Positions 27,191-35,876 of a stretch of 64,000 nucleotides of DNA are shown piece by piece; the first letter of the stretch is position 1; each line of letters begins with the position of its first letter. The notes below the pieces were generated by a model. That model searched no databases and was not told where the DNA came from. It saw only the letters and a list, made by a program, of their open reading frames with translations. The stretch is taken from contig DATFXL010000070.1 in the NCBI GenBank assembly GCA_035316025.1, positions 8,216-72,215 of the forward strand. Direction: 5' to 3'. The translations under genes and the position numbers were made by a program. The stretch comes from JALZAA01 sp035316025 (GTDB lineage: Bacteria; Actinomycetota; Acidimicrobiia; IMCC26256; JACDBD01).

Positions 27191-27206
27191 GATGGGAGGT
27201 GACGGC

Positions 27207-27995
27207 ATGAGCACCGCGAAGTCGACCGCGCTGGTGACGGGCGCATCGTCGGGAATCGGCGAAGAGTTCGCGCGCGCCCTCGCCGCCCGCGGCGACGACC
27301 TGGTGGTCGTCGCACGCGACGTGGCCCGGTGCGACGGGCTCGCCGAGCGGCTCGAGATGCAGCACGGCGTGGGCGTCGAGGTCCTGCCGGCCGACCTGAC
27401 GACGAAGAAGGGAAGAGCGGCCGTCGAGGCGAGGCTCGAGTCCACCGAGCCGGCAATCGATCTCTTGGTGAACAACGCCGGAATGGGCACCTACGGCAGG
27501 TTCGCAGAGTTGCCCCGCGACTCAGAGGAGCGGGAGATTCGCCTGAACGTCCTGGCGGTCGTGCAGCTGTCGCACGCTGCGCTGGCCGGGATGATCGAGC
27601 GCGGGAGCGGCGGCATCATCAACGTGTCGTCGCTCGCCGGCTACCAACCGACGCCGCTGAATGCCACGTACGGCGGCACGAAAGCGTTCGTCACCAGCTT
27701 CAGCCAGGCGCTCCACGAAGAGCTGCGTGGGACGGGCGTGAAGGTGATGGTGCTGTGCCCCGGGTTCACACGCACTGAGTTCCAGGACCGCGCCGGGTTC
27801 GACTCAGGTGTCGTGCCCAGCTTCCTGTGGCAGACGCCGCAGCCGGTGGTCGCGGCGGCGCTGCACGCGTACGAGCAGGGACGCGCGGTGTGCATTCCCG
27901 GCGCGCTCAACCAGGCCGGCGCCGTCTTCTCGCGCGCTTTGCCCGCGGGCATCACCCGGCGGATCGCCGGCGCGGTCCTCCCACGCGTGGAGTGA
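27207..27995 (+). CDS. Short-chain dehydrogenase (DltE-like SDR)
   Basis: This 262-residue SDR has TGASSGIG at residues about 12-19, LLVNNAGMG, the catalytic Ser in NVSSLAG and YGGTK. Arg after the first strand (VARDVARC) suggests NADPH. ATG 27207 is preferred over the in-frame ATG 27192 because GGAGGTGA lies at 27195-27202. It sits 16 bases after thrC in the position expected for thrB. There is nothing to link an SDR to homoserine phosphorylation, so it is probably an unrelated passenger. Confidence 0.85.
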   Translation: MSTAKSTALVTGASSGIGEEFARALAARGDDLVVVARDVARCDGLAERLEMQHGVGVEVLPADLTTKKGRAAVEARLESTEPAIDLLVNNAGMGTYGRFAELPRDSEEREIRLNVLAVVQLSHAALAGMIERGSGGIINVSSLAGYQPTPLNATYGGTKAFVTSFSQALHEELRGTGVKVMVLCPGFTRTEFQDRAGFDSGVVPSFLWQTPQPVVAAALHAYEQGRAVCIPGALNQAGAVFSRALPAGITRRIAGAVLPRVE

Positions 27996-28134
27996 ACGTT
28001 CCCGCGCTACGCGGGATCGATGCGCTGGAGACCGTCTCACAGCAGCGAACGTGGGGGACTGCCGCGCGCTGGTCATCGTGGCGGGGACGCTATCCGGACA
28101 GGATGCGAAGAGGGCCGCGCCTACCCTTGGCCGC

Positions 28135-29307
28135 ATGAAGTACGTCGTGCTCGTTCCCGACGGTTGCGCGGACGAGCCTCTCGCCGAGCTCGGCGGGCGA
28201 ACCCCGCTCGAGGCGGCAGCGATGCCGGCGCTCGGACGTCTTGCCGCGCGCAGCGAAGTCGGGCGAGCAGCCGTGATTCCCGAGGGTCTCCCGCCGGGAA
28301 GCGACGTGGGGAACATGGCGATCCTCGGCTACGACCCGGCGCGCTTCCACACCGGACGCGCGCCGATCGAGGCGGCCGCGATGGGCGTCGAGCTCGGGCC
28401 CGACGACGTCGCGTTCCGCTGCAACCTCGTCACCCTCGACGACGCCACTCCGGCGACCATGATCGACTTCGCCGCCGGTCATCCGACGAGTGACCAGAGC
28501 GCGCCGATCATCGCGGCGCTGGACGCGACGTTGGGTTCGGGGCGTGACGGCGTCCGGTTCTATCCGGGTGTCGAATACCGACACCTGTGCGTCGTTCCAC
28601 GTGAGCTGGGCGACGCCACCTGTGTTCCACCGCACGACCTCACCGGGAAGCCCGCCGTGTTCCCGGTCGGCGCAGCCGCGGAGAAGCTCATGGCGCTCAT
28701 GGACGCGTCCAAGCCCATCGTCGCCGAGCAGGCTGCGAAGGTCGGCTCGGTCGCGACGCAGATCTGGTTGTGGGGTCAGGGTGTGCGACCCGAGCTGCCG
28801 GCGTTCGCACCCCGCTACGGGGTGGAGGGAAGGTTGTCATCGGCCGTGGATCTCGTGCGCGGCCTCGGCGCGCTCACCGAGCTCGAGGTCCTCGACGTGC
28901 CGGGTGCCACTGCGGGATTCGACAACGACTACGGCGCGCAACGCGACGCGGCACTGCGGTCGCTCGGGGACCGCGACCTCTTCCTCCTCCACGTCGAGGC
29001 GACCGACGAAGCCGCACACCAGGGCGACGTAGGTGAGAAGGTCCTGGCGCTCGAGCGATGGGACCGCGACGTGATCGGACCGCTGGTCCGGGCGCTCGAC
29101 GAGTCGGGGACCGAGTACCGGCTCCTCGTGATGCCGGACCATGCGACGCCGTGCGCGATCAAGACCCACACTTCCGACCCGGTCCCGTACCTGCTGTTCG
29201 ACTCGACCCGGGACGCCCCCGGCGGGGAGTACACCGAACGCGCCGTCGCCGGCGCAGACCCGGTCGTCGCGCATACGCTCATGCGCCGCTTGCTGGCCAC
29301 GGACTGA
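28135..29307 (+). CDS. ApgM-family phosphotransferase/mutase; possible homoserine kinase
   Basis: This 390-residue protein of the archaeal-type, cofactor-independent phosphoglycerate mutase family (alkaline phosphatase superfamily) starts at ATG 28135. It keeps the phosphate-accepting Ser in LPPGSDVGNMAILGYDP, metal ligands in PDGCADEP, HVEATDEAAHQGD and MPDHATPCAIKTHTSDPVP. As a classical ApgM it would interconvert 2- and 3-phosphoglycerate. However, it lies between thrC and rho, where thrB lies in related genomes. Members of this family are reported or proposed as stand-in homoserine kinases in other phyla, so that role is a serious alternative. A homologue elsewhere in the genome could settle this. 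Confidence 0.8.
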   Translation: MKYVVLVPDGCADEPLAELGGRTPLEAAAMPALGRLAARSEVGRAAVIPEGLPPGSDVGNMAILGYDPARFHTGRAPIEAAAMGVELGPDDVAFRCNLVTLDDATPATMIDFAAGHPTSDQSAPIIAALDATLGSGRDGVRFYPGVEYRHLCVVPRELGDATCVPPHDLTGKPAVFPVGAAAEKLMALMDASKPIVAEQAAKVGSVATQIWLWGQGVRPELPAFAPRYGVEGRLSSAVDLVRGLGALTELEVLDVPGATAGFDNDYGAQRDAALRSLGDRDLFLLHVEATDEAAHQGDVGEKVLALERWDRDVIGPLVRALDESGTEYRLLVMPDHATPCAIKTHTSDPVPYLLFDSTRDAPGGEYTERAVAGADPVVAHTLMRRLLATD

Positions 29308-29604
29308 CCCGCCGGAATACACGCTGATACTTGCGGGTTGACAACGGGGACGCTAAGTTCTTCGTACCGGTTCGGTGATCCCCGGAGACGTTTCGGTCCC
29401 GAATCCCGTCCCGGCATCCGTCGCACCCCACCCGGGGCCTGTTCCCGCGTGAGGCGGCACCGGTTCGTCCCGTTGTGATCAGCGGGCCGGCATTGTCACT
29501 GGTTTCTTCCGATGGACCAGAGCCCTGAGGAGTTCTGAGTCGAGTGCGAACCCCGCGCGCAATGCCAGGACGACTGCTACCACCAGCACGAGGAGTTTCC
29601 CCCC
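29308..29604 (+). promoter_or_regulatory. Long rho leader region
   Basis: This 297-base gap before rho holds TTGACA at 29338-29343, but no convincing -10 at a normal distance. It also contains an eight-codon frame at 29512-29538 (ATG to TGA, MDQSPEEF). GAGGAG lies ahead of the rho ATG. A long leader suits the known autogenous attenuation of rho, but the mechanism here is inferred. Confidence 0.35.
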
Positions 29605-31329
29605 ATGAGTGACCAAGGGCTCGACCGATCGGTCCTCGACGGAAAGGACCGCGAGGAGCTCCATCAGATCGCGGGCGCGATGGGCGTCCAGGCGCCGACA
29701 CGCATGAAGAAGGCCGACCTCATCGACGCCATCCTCGGCGCTTCCGGCGACGGCAACGCCCCCGCCGGTGACATTTCCGCCGCCTCCGGCGGTTCCGACG
29801 GAGGCGACCGTCCGAAGCGGGTCCGGTCCCGCCGCACGTCAGAGAGCGACGACCCGATGGACGCGCTCGCCGCCGAAGAGGAGGCGATCGCGGCGGCGGG
29901 GGACGGTGCCGACATCCCTGCCGAGCCGCGCCCGGTCTCGCGACCCGAAGGAAGGGCGAACGCATCCGGAAGGGCCGCACGGACCGCCCGCGGCTCGGAC
30001 ACTTCCGCGAGTGCGACGACCACGACAGAGGCGCGAGCCGAGCCCCAGGGAGGCGACGGCGACGGCAGCGGTACTCGCACGGCCCCGCGCATCGAGGCCG
30101 AGGACGAGCGCCAGTCGTACGGCGAGGGCAATCGCCGTCGCCGCCGGCGCCGCGGTCGCGATCGCCAGCAGGACGGTGAGCCGCGCGAGTTCCAGGGCGA
30201 GCCGGTCGAGACGCAGGGTCTGCTCGACCTGCGGGACGAGGGCTACGGGTTCCTTCGGGCGACGAGCTACCTCCCCGGGCCCAAGGACGTCTACGTGTCG
30301 GCGTCGCAGGTCCGCCGCTTTGCCCTCCGCAAGGGCGACTACCTCAACGGCTACGCGCGACCGCAGGCGAGCAACGAGAAGTACCCGGCGCTGTTGCGCG
30401 TCGACGAGGTCAACGGCCTCCCGACCGAAGCCGCACGCGATCGATCGAAGTTCGAGGACCTCACCCCGCTGTTCCCCGACTCGAAGCTCCGCCTCGAAAT
30501 GGGGGACGACCCCTCCAACATCACCGGGCGGATCGTCGATCTCATCTCGCCGATCGGAAAGGGTCAGCGCGGCCTGATCGTCTCGCCGCCCAAGGCGGGG
30601 AAGACCACGATCCTGAAGCAAATCGTGTACTCGGTCGAACGCAACAACCCCGAGGTGCACCTCATGGTGCTGCTCGTCGACGAGCGCCCCGAAGAGGTCA
30701 CCGACATGCGCCGGCACGTCAAGAACGGCGAGGTCGTCGCGAGCACCTTCGACCGGCCGTCCGACGAGCACACACAGGTCGCCGAGCTCACGATCGAGCG
30801 AGCCAAGCGGCTGGTCGAGATGGGCAAGGACGTCGTGATCATCCTCGACGGGATCACGCGCCTCGCCCGCGCCTACAACCTCTCGGCGCCGGCGTCGGGC
30901 CGCATCCTGTCGGGTGGCGTGGACTCCACGGCGCTCTACCCGCCGAAGCGGTTCTTCGGCGCGGCCCGCAACATCGAGGAGGGTGGCTCGCTCACGATCG
31001 TGGCGACGGCGCTCATCGAGACGGGCAGCCGCATGGACGAGGTGATCTTCGAGGAGTTCAAGGGCACTGGGAACATGGAGCTACGGCTCGACCGGCGGCT
31101 GTCCGAGCGGCGGATCTACCCGTCGATCGACGTCGAGGCGTCGAGCACCCGCCACGAGGAGCTTCTCTTCGACCGCAACCAGCTTCAGCAGGTGTGGAAG
31201 CTGCGCCGGGTTCTGAACGCCCTCGAGGAGGGGAAGGGTCTGGAGCTGCTGATCGACAAGATCCGCACGACCAAGAGCAACGACGAGTTCCTCGCCGAGA
31301 TCGCCAAGGCGCCCACGCCCGGCTCATAG
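29605..31329 (+). CDS. rho: Transcription termination factor Rho
   Basis: This 574-residue hexameric RNA helicase ends transcription. Residues 1-55 are the Rho_N domain (ELHQIAGAMGVQAPTRMKKA). Residues 60-195 form a long Arg/Gly/Asp/Ser-rich insertion ending in a basic RRRRRRGR run, typical of high-GC actinobacterial Rho. The RNA-binding cold-shock-like domain follows (GLLDLRDEGYGFLRATSY). The ATPase has Walker A SPPKAGKTTIL, the Q-loop region and ERRIYPSIDVEASSTR. The order rho-rpmE is conserved. Confidence 0.96.
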   Translation: MSDQGLDRSVLDGKDREELHQIAGAMGVQAPTRMKKADLIDAILGASGDGNAPAGDISAASGGSDGGDRPKRVRSRRTSESDDPMDALAAEEEAIAAAGDGADIPAEPRPVSRPEGRANASGRAARTARGSDTSASATTTTEARAEPQGGDGDGSGTRTAPRIEAEDERQSYGEGNRRRRRRRGRDRQQDGEPREFQGEPVETQGLLDLRDEGYGFLRATSYLPGPKDVYVSASQVRRFALRKGDYLNGYARPQASNEKYPALLRVDEVNGLPTEAARDRSKFEDLTPLFPDSKLRLEMGDDPSNITGRIVDLISPIGKGQRGLIVSPPKAGKTTILKQIVYSVERNNPEVHLMVLLVDERPEEVTDMRRHVKNGEVVASTFDRPSDEHTQVAELTIERAKRLVEMGKDVVIILDGITRLARAYNLSAPASGRILSGGVDSTALYPPKRFFGAARNIEEGGSLTIVATALIETGSRMDEVIFEEFKGTGNMELRLDRRLSERRIYPSIDVEASSTRHEELLFDRNQLQQVWKLRRVLNALEEGKGLELLIDKIRTTKSNDEFLAEIAKAPTPGS

Positions 31330-31494
31330 GCATGCGCACGGGGTGCGGCTCGCGCTCAGCGTGACGCCCGAGAAATCGTCTCCTCTTTCGCTGGGCAGAG
31401 GCGTCGTCGACAACCCCTCGGGGCCGCCCCTCGAACCCAGCGATCCCACTGGCCGGCGCCATTCGGGTCGGCACGCAACTAGATTGGGAGCATC

Positions 31495-31713
31495 ATGAAG
31501 ACTGATATCCACCCCGATTACGTCGAGTGCTCGGTGCGTTGCTCGTGCGGCAACACGTTCACGACGCGTTCGACCGTCCCTGAGCTCCGGGTCGAGCTGT
31601 GCTCGGAGTGTCATCCCTTCTACACGGGCAAGCAGAAGCTCGTGGATACCGGCGGCCGCGTCGAGCGGTTCCAGCGCCGGTACGCGAAGCAGGGCGGCAA
31701 GGCCAAGGCTTGA
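31495..31713 (+). CDS. rpmE: Ribosomal protein L31 (zinc-binding form)
   Basis: This 72-residue large-subunit protein begins MKTDIHPDYVECSVRCSCGN. Cysteines in the VRCSCGN and LCSECHPFYTGKQK motifs make it the zinc-containing C+ form. A good ribosome-binding site (GGGAGC) precedes the ATG. Its stop shares a base with the start of the DUF1385 gene. Confidence 0.95.
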   Translation: MKTDIHPDYVECSVRCSCGNTFTTRSTVPELRVELCSECHPFYTGKQKLVDTGGRVERFQRRYAKQGGKAKA

Positions 31714-32651
31714 TGGCCCGACGGCCCGAGCCCCGCTACATGGGCGGCCAGGCCGTCATGGAAGGCGTGATGATGCGCGGCGCCAACAGCTGGGCCGTCG
31801 CCGTGCGAACGCCGGAAGGTGACATCGAGCTCGAGACGCAGGACGTGCCGCGCTGGTCGGAGCGTTACTCGCGCATCCCGTTGGTGCGAGGCGTCATGGC
31901 GCTCGCCGAGTCCCTCACGCTCGGGTTCAAGGCGCTGGCGTGGTCGGCGAACCGGCAGGTCCCCGAGGAGGAGCGCCTCTCGAAAGGCGCGATCGGCGGC
32001 ACGATCGCCATCGCACTGGCGGTCTTCACCGGTCTGTTCATCCTGCTGCCCGCCTTCGGCGCCCGCGGCCTCGATCGTTGGGTTCCCCTCGAGGGCTTCT
32101 GGCTCCACGCGGCCGAGGGCGCGCTCCGGCTCGGGCTGTTCATCGGCTACCTGCTGCTCATCGGGCGCTTACGCGACGTGAAGCGCGTGTTCCAGTACCA
32201 CGGCGCCGAGCACAAGGCGATCGCGGCATACGAGAACGGCGTGGAGGTTTCGCCGGAGTCGGCGCAGCGGTTCACGACCGAGCACGTCCGCTGCGGGACG
32301 AACTTCCTGCTGACAGTGTTCGTGATCACGATCGTCGTCTACGCGTTCGTGGGCCGTCCCGACTGGCCGTTGCTCATCGCGTCGCGGGTGTTGTTGATCC
32401 CCTTGATCGCCGGGATCGCCTACGAGGTGATCCGCTTCGCGGCCCGGCACATGGACTCACGCGTCGTCCGGATCCTGATGCGTCCCGGTCTCGCTCTCCA
32501 GCAGCTGACGACACGCGAGCCCACCCTCGACCAGCTCGAGGTGGCGATTGCCTCGCTCCGGGCTGTGATGACCGCCGAGCAGCTCGCCGAGGTCCAGGCC
32601 CGGCCGCCCGCTCCGGCGGCGGCGCCCCGTCCCGCGCTCGGCACTGCCTGA
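31713..32651 (+). CDS. DUF1385 membrane protein
   Basis: This 312-residue protein begins MARRPEPRYMGGQAVMEGVM, the DUF1385 signature, with VFQYHGAEHKAIAAYE and HVRCGTNFLL also conserved. Four hydrophobic helices are visible (about 90-110, 130-150, 205-225 and 230-250). The family is widely found between rpmE and prfA, but its function is unknown. Here prfA is displaced by a three-gene insert. A Pro/Ala-rich tail ends the protein. Confidence 0.9.
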   Translation: MARRPEPRYMGGQAVMEGVMMRGANSWAVAVRTPEGDIELETQDVPRWSERYSRIPLVRGVMALAESLTLGFKALAWSANRQVPEEERLSKGAIGGTIAIALAVFTGLFILLPAFGARGLDRWVPLEGFWLHAAEGALRLGLFIGYLLLIGRLRDVKRVFQYHGAEHKAIAAYENGVEVSPESAQRFTTEHVRCGTNFLLTVFVITIVVYAFVGRPDWPLLIASRVLLIPLIAGIAYEVIRFAARHMDSRVVRILMRPGLALQQLTTREPTLDQLEVAIASLRAVMTAEQLAEVQARPPAPAAAPRPALGTA

Positions 32652-32705
32652 CCGGCCCCCGCCGGACCAGTCACGGAGTGCGCGAAGAGGGATCTCGTCA
32701 TCCCT
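32652..32705. terminator. Convergent hairpins between DUF1385 gene and tetR
   Basis: CCGGC-CCCC-GCCGG (32652-32665) follows directly after the DUF1385 stop. AGGGAT/ATCCCT (32688-32693 with 32700-32705) overlaps the tetR stop. Together they would separate the rho-rpmE-DUF1385 transcript from the minus-strand tetR. Neither has a T-run. Confidence 0.45.
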
Positions 32706-33300
32706 TCACCCAGGCGCGAGTGCCGGCGCGCGCCGCCGCCGTCGCCAGGCCGACGAACTCCTCGTCACGCGCGGGGTCGCCGAACTCGAGCCAGTTCAGG
32801 ACCGCGACGACGAGCTCGTCGACGAGCGTGTGGGCGGCCCATTCGTACAGGTCGGGCTGGACCTGTCCAGCGAGGAGGGCGCGGGACGCATCGACGGACC
32901 GTTCCCGGAGCTCTCGTGCGTAGTCGGCGAACTGCGGCTCGCGCGCCGCGTGACGCCACAGGAGCTGGAACCCGTCGGGATCCTCACGTGCGACCGTGAG
33001 CAACGAGCGCGCGCCGACACCGCCTTCGCCCTTCGAGTAGCCGACCACGAACTCCTCGGCGAGACGATCGAACACCTGCTGGAGCACGGCCCGGTACAGC
33101 TCTTCCTTCCCGGCGAAGTGCCGGTAGACGATGAGCTTGGTGATGCCCGACGCGGCGGCGATGTCCTCCATGGACGTCGCCGCGTACCCGGCCCGGGCGA
33201 AGGCGCGGCCGGCGCCCCGGAGGATCGTCTCCTGGCGGGCGGCGCGGGGCAGAGGGCCGGTGCGGGCGGGGTCGACGACGGTGGGGTCGGCACTTGCCAT
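32698..33300 (-). CDS. TetR regulator of the diiron/LLM cassette
   Basis: This 200-residue regulator has an N-terminal helix-turn-helix (MEDIAAASGITKLIVYRHF, about residues 43-61) and a helical effector domain with VAREDPDGFQLLWRHAAREP. ATG 33300 is preferred; an in-frame ATG at 33312 lies inside the palindrome. The predicted promoter (TTGACC/TATACT) would give a leader of under ten bases. It is divergent from the diiron gene and almost certainly controls both directions through the operator at 33302-33321. Confidence 0.87.
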   Translation of the reverse strand: MASADPTVVDPARTGPLPRAARQETILRGAGRAFARAGYAATSMEDIAAASGITKLIVYRHFAGKEELYRAVLQQVFDRLAEEFVVGYSKGEGGVGARSLLTVAREDPDGFQLLWRHAAREPQFADYARELRERSVDASRALLAGQVQPDLYEWAAHTLVDELVVAVLNWLEFGDPARDEEFVGLATAAARAGTRAWVKG

Positions 33301-33341
33301 AGGTATACTCATGAGTATACCCTTGCGTGTGTACCGGTCAA
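33294..33341. promoter_or_regulatory. Divergent promoters with a perfect 20-bp palindromic operator
   Basis: GGTATACTCATGAGTATACC at 33302-33321 is a perfect palindrome. On the minus strand TTGACC (33341-33336), 16 bases and TATACT (33319-33314) form a strong promoter for tetR. On the plus strand TTGCCA (33294-33299), 16 bases and TATACC (33316-33321) face the diiron gene. Both -10 boxes lie within the palindrome, so bound TetR would block both. Confidence 0.7.
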
Positions 33342-33354
33342 CGGAGGGTGACGC

Positions 33355-34455
33355 ATGAACCTCCAGCTGGAATGGACGGAGGACGAGCTCCTCGCCACGG
33401 ACGACGTCGCCGAGCCGCTCGTGGTCGGCGGCGTCCGCTGTCACGGCGGATTCGACGACGGCGGCGCGTACCACTCGCCTCGCACGCGGCACCGCGTGCC
33501 GGCCATCGACGAGTGGCAGGAGCACCATGCGGCGACCTTCGGCACCGACCTGATCGACGTGCCGGTGTCGACGTGGCCCGAGACGTACCCGAACGTCGAG
33601 CAGGCGAAGTTCCTGATCCGTGAGGGAGTACCGGGCCCCATCATCACGACGCTGACGCGCATCGGCACGGTCGAGGGCTTCGGGGCGATGATCCGCCATG
33701 CCAACGTCGGAGATCCGCAGCGCCACTTCGACGAGAGCGTCGCCGGGACAGCGACGTCGCACCTCCACCGGGGGCTCTTCGAGGCGCATGCGCGCGACGA
33801 GGCCGGGTTCGACGAAGAAGCCGGCCACAAGCAGATGTGGTTCGCGGCCCGCGACGTCGCCTTCGACAACCCCGTCACCGAGGACGAGACAGCGCGGATG
33901 CTCGAGCGCATGGGCATCGGCGGTGGTGGGAGCGCGGCTCCCGATCCGCAGCGCATCCGCCGACAGATGGAGGAGGCGCGCGTCTTCGCCGACCTGGACC
34001 TCGACTTCGAGATGCTCGTCCAGCGGATGATCAACATCCTCCTGATCGAGATCTCCGCGTTCCATACCTTCGCGTGGGCCGAGTCCGTGCTGTCCGACAC
34101 GGATCTGGTCGACGGCGACGGCGACGCCGCCCGCTTGGTGTCGTACATCCGTCAAGACGAGACTCCACACGTCGAGTACCTGAAGACGGCACTCACCGAG
34201 ATGCGAGACCGGTCCTTCGTCGGCGACTCGGGGCGGAAGTACCCCGGCACCGAGGTCGTCGGCAGCCTCTGGGAACGGGGCCTGGCCGACTCCCTCGGTC
34301 CCCGCCGCGAGCAGAACCTGGCCCTGACCCTGCGCGAGGTCGAGCACGCGCTCGATCGGAACCCGCGGCGTGCCGTCCTTCTCGAGGAATTCCACGCCCA
34401 CGGCACCATCCGTCCGGCCGACGACGGCGCGTTCGTCGCCGCGAACACCTACTGA
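33355..34455 (+). CDS. Ferritin-like diiron protein of unknown function
   Basis: This 366-residue protein has the spacing of a four-helix diiron carboxylate site: E107 (TVEGF), E155-x2-H158 (DEEAGHKQMW), E232 (LIEISAFHTF) and E269-x2-H272 (RQDETPHVEYL). I do not recognise the exact family. It lacks a signal peptide and is probably a cytoplasmic oxygenase or oxidase. GGAGGG at 33343-33348 sets the start. It is followed after eight bases by a luciferase-like flavin enzyme, so the two probably act on one pathway. Confidence 0.7.
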   Translation: MNLQLEWTEDELLATDDVAEPLVVGGVRCHGGFDDGGAYHSPRTRHRVPAIDEWQEHHAATFGTDLIDVPVSTWPETYPNVEQAKFLIREGVPGPIITTLTRIGTVEGFGAMIRHANVGDPQRHFDESVAGTATSHLHRGLFEAHARDEAGFDEEAGHKQMWFAARDVAFDNPVTEDETARMLERMGIGGGGSAAPDPQRIRRQMEEARVFADLDLDFEMLVQRMINILLIEISAFHTFAWAESVLSDTDLVDGDGDAARLVSYIRQDETPHVEYLKTALTEMRDRSFVGDSGRKYPGTEVVGSLWERGLADSLGPRREQNLALTLREVEHALDRNPRRAVLLEEFHAHGTIRPADDGAFVAANTY

Positions 34456-34463
34456 GGATCACC

Positions 34464-35831
34464 ATGAAGTTCGGGCTGTTCTACGAGCACCAGCTTCCCC
34501 GCCCCTGGGAAGAGAACTCCGAGTACACGCTGCTGCAGAACGCGCTCGAGCAGTGCGAGCTCGCCGACAAGCTCGGCATCCACACCTGCTGGGAGGTCGA
34601 GCACCACTTCCTCGAGGAATACAGCCACTCGAGCGCGCCCGAGGTCTTCCTCGCCGCCGTGTCGCAGCGCACCGAGCACATGCGGCTCGGGCACGGCATC
34701 GTGCAGAGTCCGCCGCCGTTCAACCACCCCGCCCGCGTCGCCGAGCGCATCTCGACGCTCGACCTCGTCTCGGGCGGGCGCGTCGACTTCGGCACGGGAG
34801 AGTCGTCGTCCGAAGCCGAGCTCGGCGGCTTCCTCATCGACCCGATCGAGAAGCGCGAGATGTGGGAGGAGGGCCTGCGCGTCGCGACGCGGTGTATGAC
34901 CGAGGAGCCATTCACCGGTCACCACGGCAAGTACGTCACGATGCCGCCGCGCAACGTCGTCCCCAAGCCCCGGCAGAAGCCCCATCCGCCGGTCTGGGTC
35001 GCGTGCAGCCGGCGCGACACGATCCACCTCGCGGCGCAGAAGGGGATCGGCGCCCTGACGTTCGCGTTCATCGACCCTGAGGACGCCCGCCACTGGGTCG
35101 GCGACTACTACGGAACGCTCGAGCGCGACGGCGTGCCGATCGGCGACGCCGTCAATCCGAACCTGGCCTGCGTGACGACGTTCATGTGCCATCCCGACGA
35201 GGACGAGGCCATGCAGCGCGGCCTGGAGGGCGCCAACTTCTTCGGCTACTCGCTCGCGCACTACTACGTCTTCGGCCGCCACCAACCCGGCGTCAGCGAC
35301 GTGTGGGCCGAGTACCAGCGGCAACGGGGGGAGCAGGGCTTCGATCCCAGCGCCGTCCAAGCGGCGGCCGCGAACTCCGACCGGCTCGGTGCCAAGGTCG
35401 TGGAAGGCGGGCTGGGCGGCCTGCGGGGCGCCGTCGGCACTCCCGACCAGATCCGCGAGTTCCTCCTCCGCTACGAGGAGTGCGGCGTCGACCAGGTCAT
35501 CTTCGTGAGCCAGTCGGGCAAGAACCGCCACGAGCACATCATGGAGAGCCTGGAGCTGTTCGGGCGGGAGGTGCTCCCCGAATTCCTCGTGCGAGACGAA
35601 CGAGCGGTGAAGGACAAGCAGAAGCGCCTGGAGCCCGTCATCGACCAGGTCATGGCGCGCAAACCGGCCGAGGACCACCCGCCGCTGCCGACCGACGACT
35701 ACGCCTTTCCGGCCATCCCCCGTGCCATCGCCGACCGGTCCGGCTCCGACGACTTCCACAAGTTCCTCGACCAGGTCGCCGAGGACACCGCGCAGGGCGA
35801 CAACTCCGTCATCGAGAACGCGCTGCGCTGA
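34464..35831 (+). CDS. LLM-class flavin-dependent oxidoreductase
   Basis: This 455-residue luciferase-like monooxygenase starts at ATG 34464 (MKFGLFYEHQLPRP). Family motifs include WEVEHHFLEEYSHSSAPEVF, RLGHGIVQSPPPFNHPARVA, ISTLDLVSGGRVDFGTGE and GTPDQIREFLLRYEECGVDQ. It is longer than usual because of an extended C-terminal region after residue 385. Such enzymes use FMN or F420 and often need a partner reductase; none is nearby. It is co-transcribed with the diiron protein under TetR control. Confidence 0.87.
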   Translation: MKFGLFYEHQLPRPWEENSEYTLLQNALEQCELADKLGIHTCWEVEHHFLEEYSHSSAPEVFLAAVSQRTEHMRLGHGIVQSPPPFNHPARVAERISTLDLVSGGRVDFGTGESSSEAELGGFLIDPIEKREMWEEGLRVATRCMTEEPFTGHHGKYVTMPPRNVVPKPRQKPHPPVWVACSRRDTIHLAAQKGIGALTFAFIDPEDARHWVGDYYGTLERDGVPIGDAVNPNLACVTTFMCHPDEDEAMQRGLEGANFFGYSLAHYYVFGRHQPGVSDVWAEYQRQRGEQGFDPSAVQAAAANSDRLGAKVVEGGLGGLRGAVGTPDQIREFLLRYEECGVDQVIFVSQSGKNRHEHIMESLELFGREVLPEFLVRDERAVKDKQKRLEPVIDQVMARKPAEDHPPLPTDDYAFPAIPRAIADRSGSDDFHKFLDQVAEDTAQGDNSVIENALR

Positions 35832-35841
35832 CGCAGCACCA

Positions 35842-35869
35842 CGGCGTGACGACGTCACGCCGGTACCCT
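35842..35869 (+). promoter_or_regulatory. Hairpin after the cassette and candidate leaderless prfA promoter
   Basis: CGGCGTGAC-GAC-GTCACGCCG (35842-35862) is a perfect nine-base stem, ten bases after the LLM stop, and could be a terminator or an operator. TACCCT at 35864-35869 follows directly; its expected start site falls at or next to the prfA GTG (35877). prfA has no ribosome-binding site, which fits leaderless initiation. No good -35 is seen. Confidence 0.45.
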
Positions 35870-35876
35870 GAACGAA

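Noticed and set aside
27192..27206. Earlier ATG for the SDR after thrC
   Set aside because: The ribosome-binding site GGAGGTGA lies between the two ATGs, so the second one is the real start.
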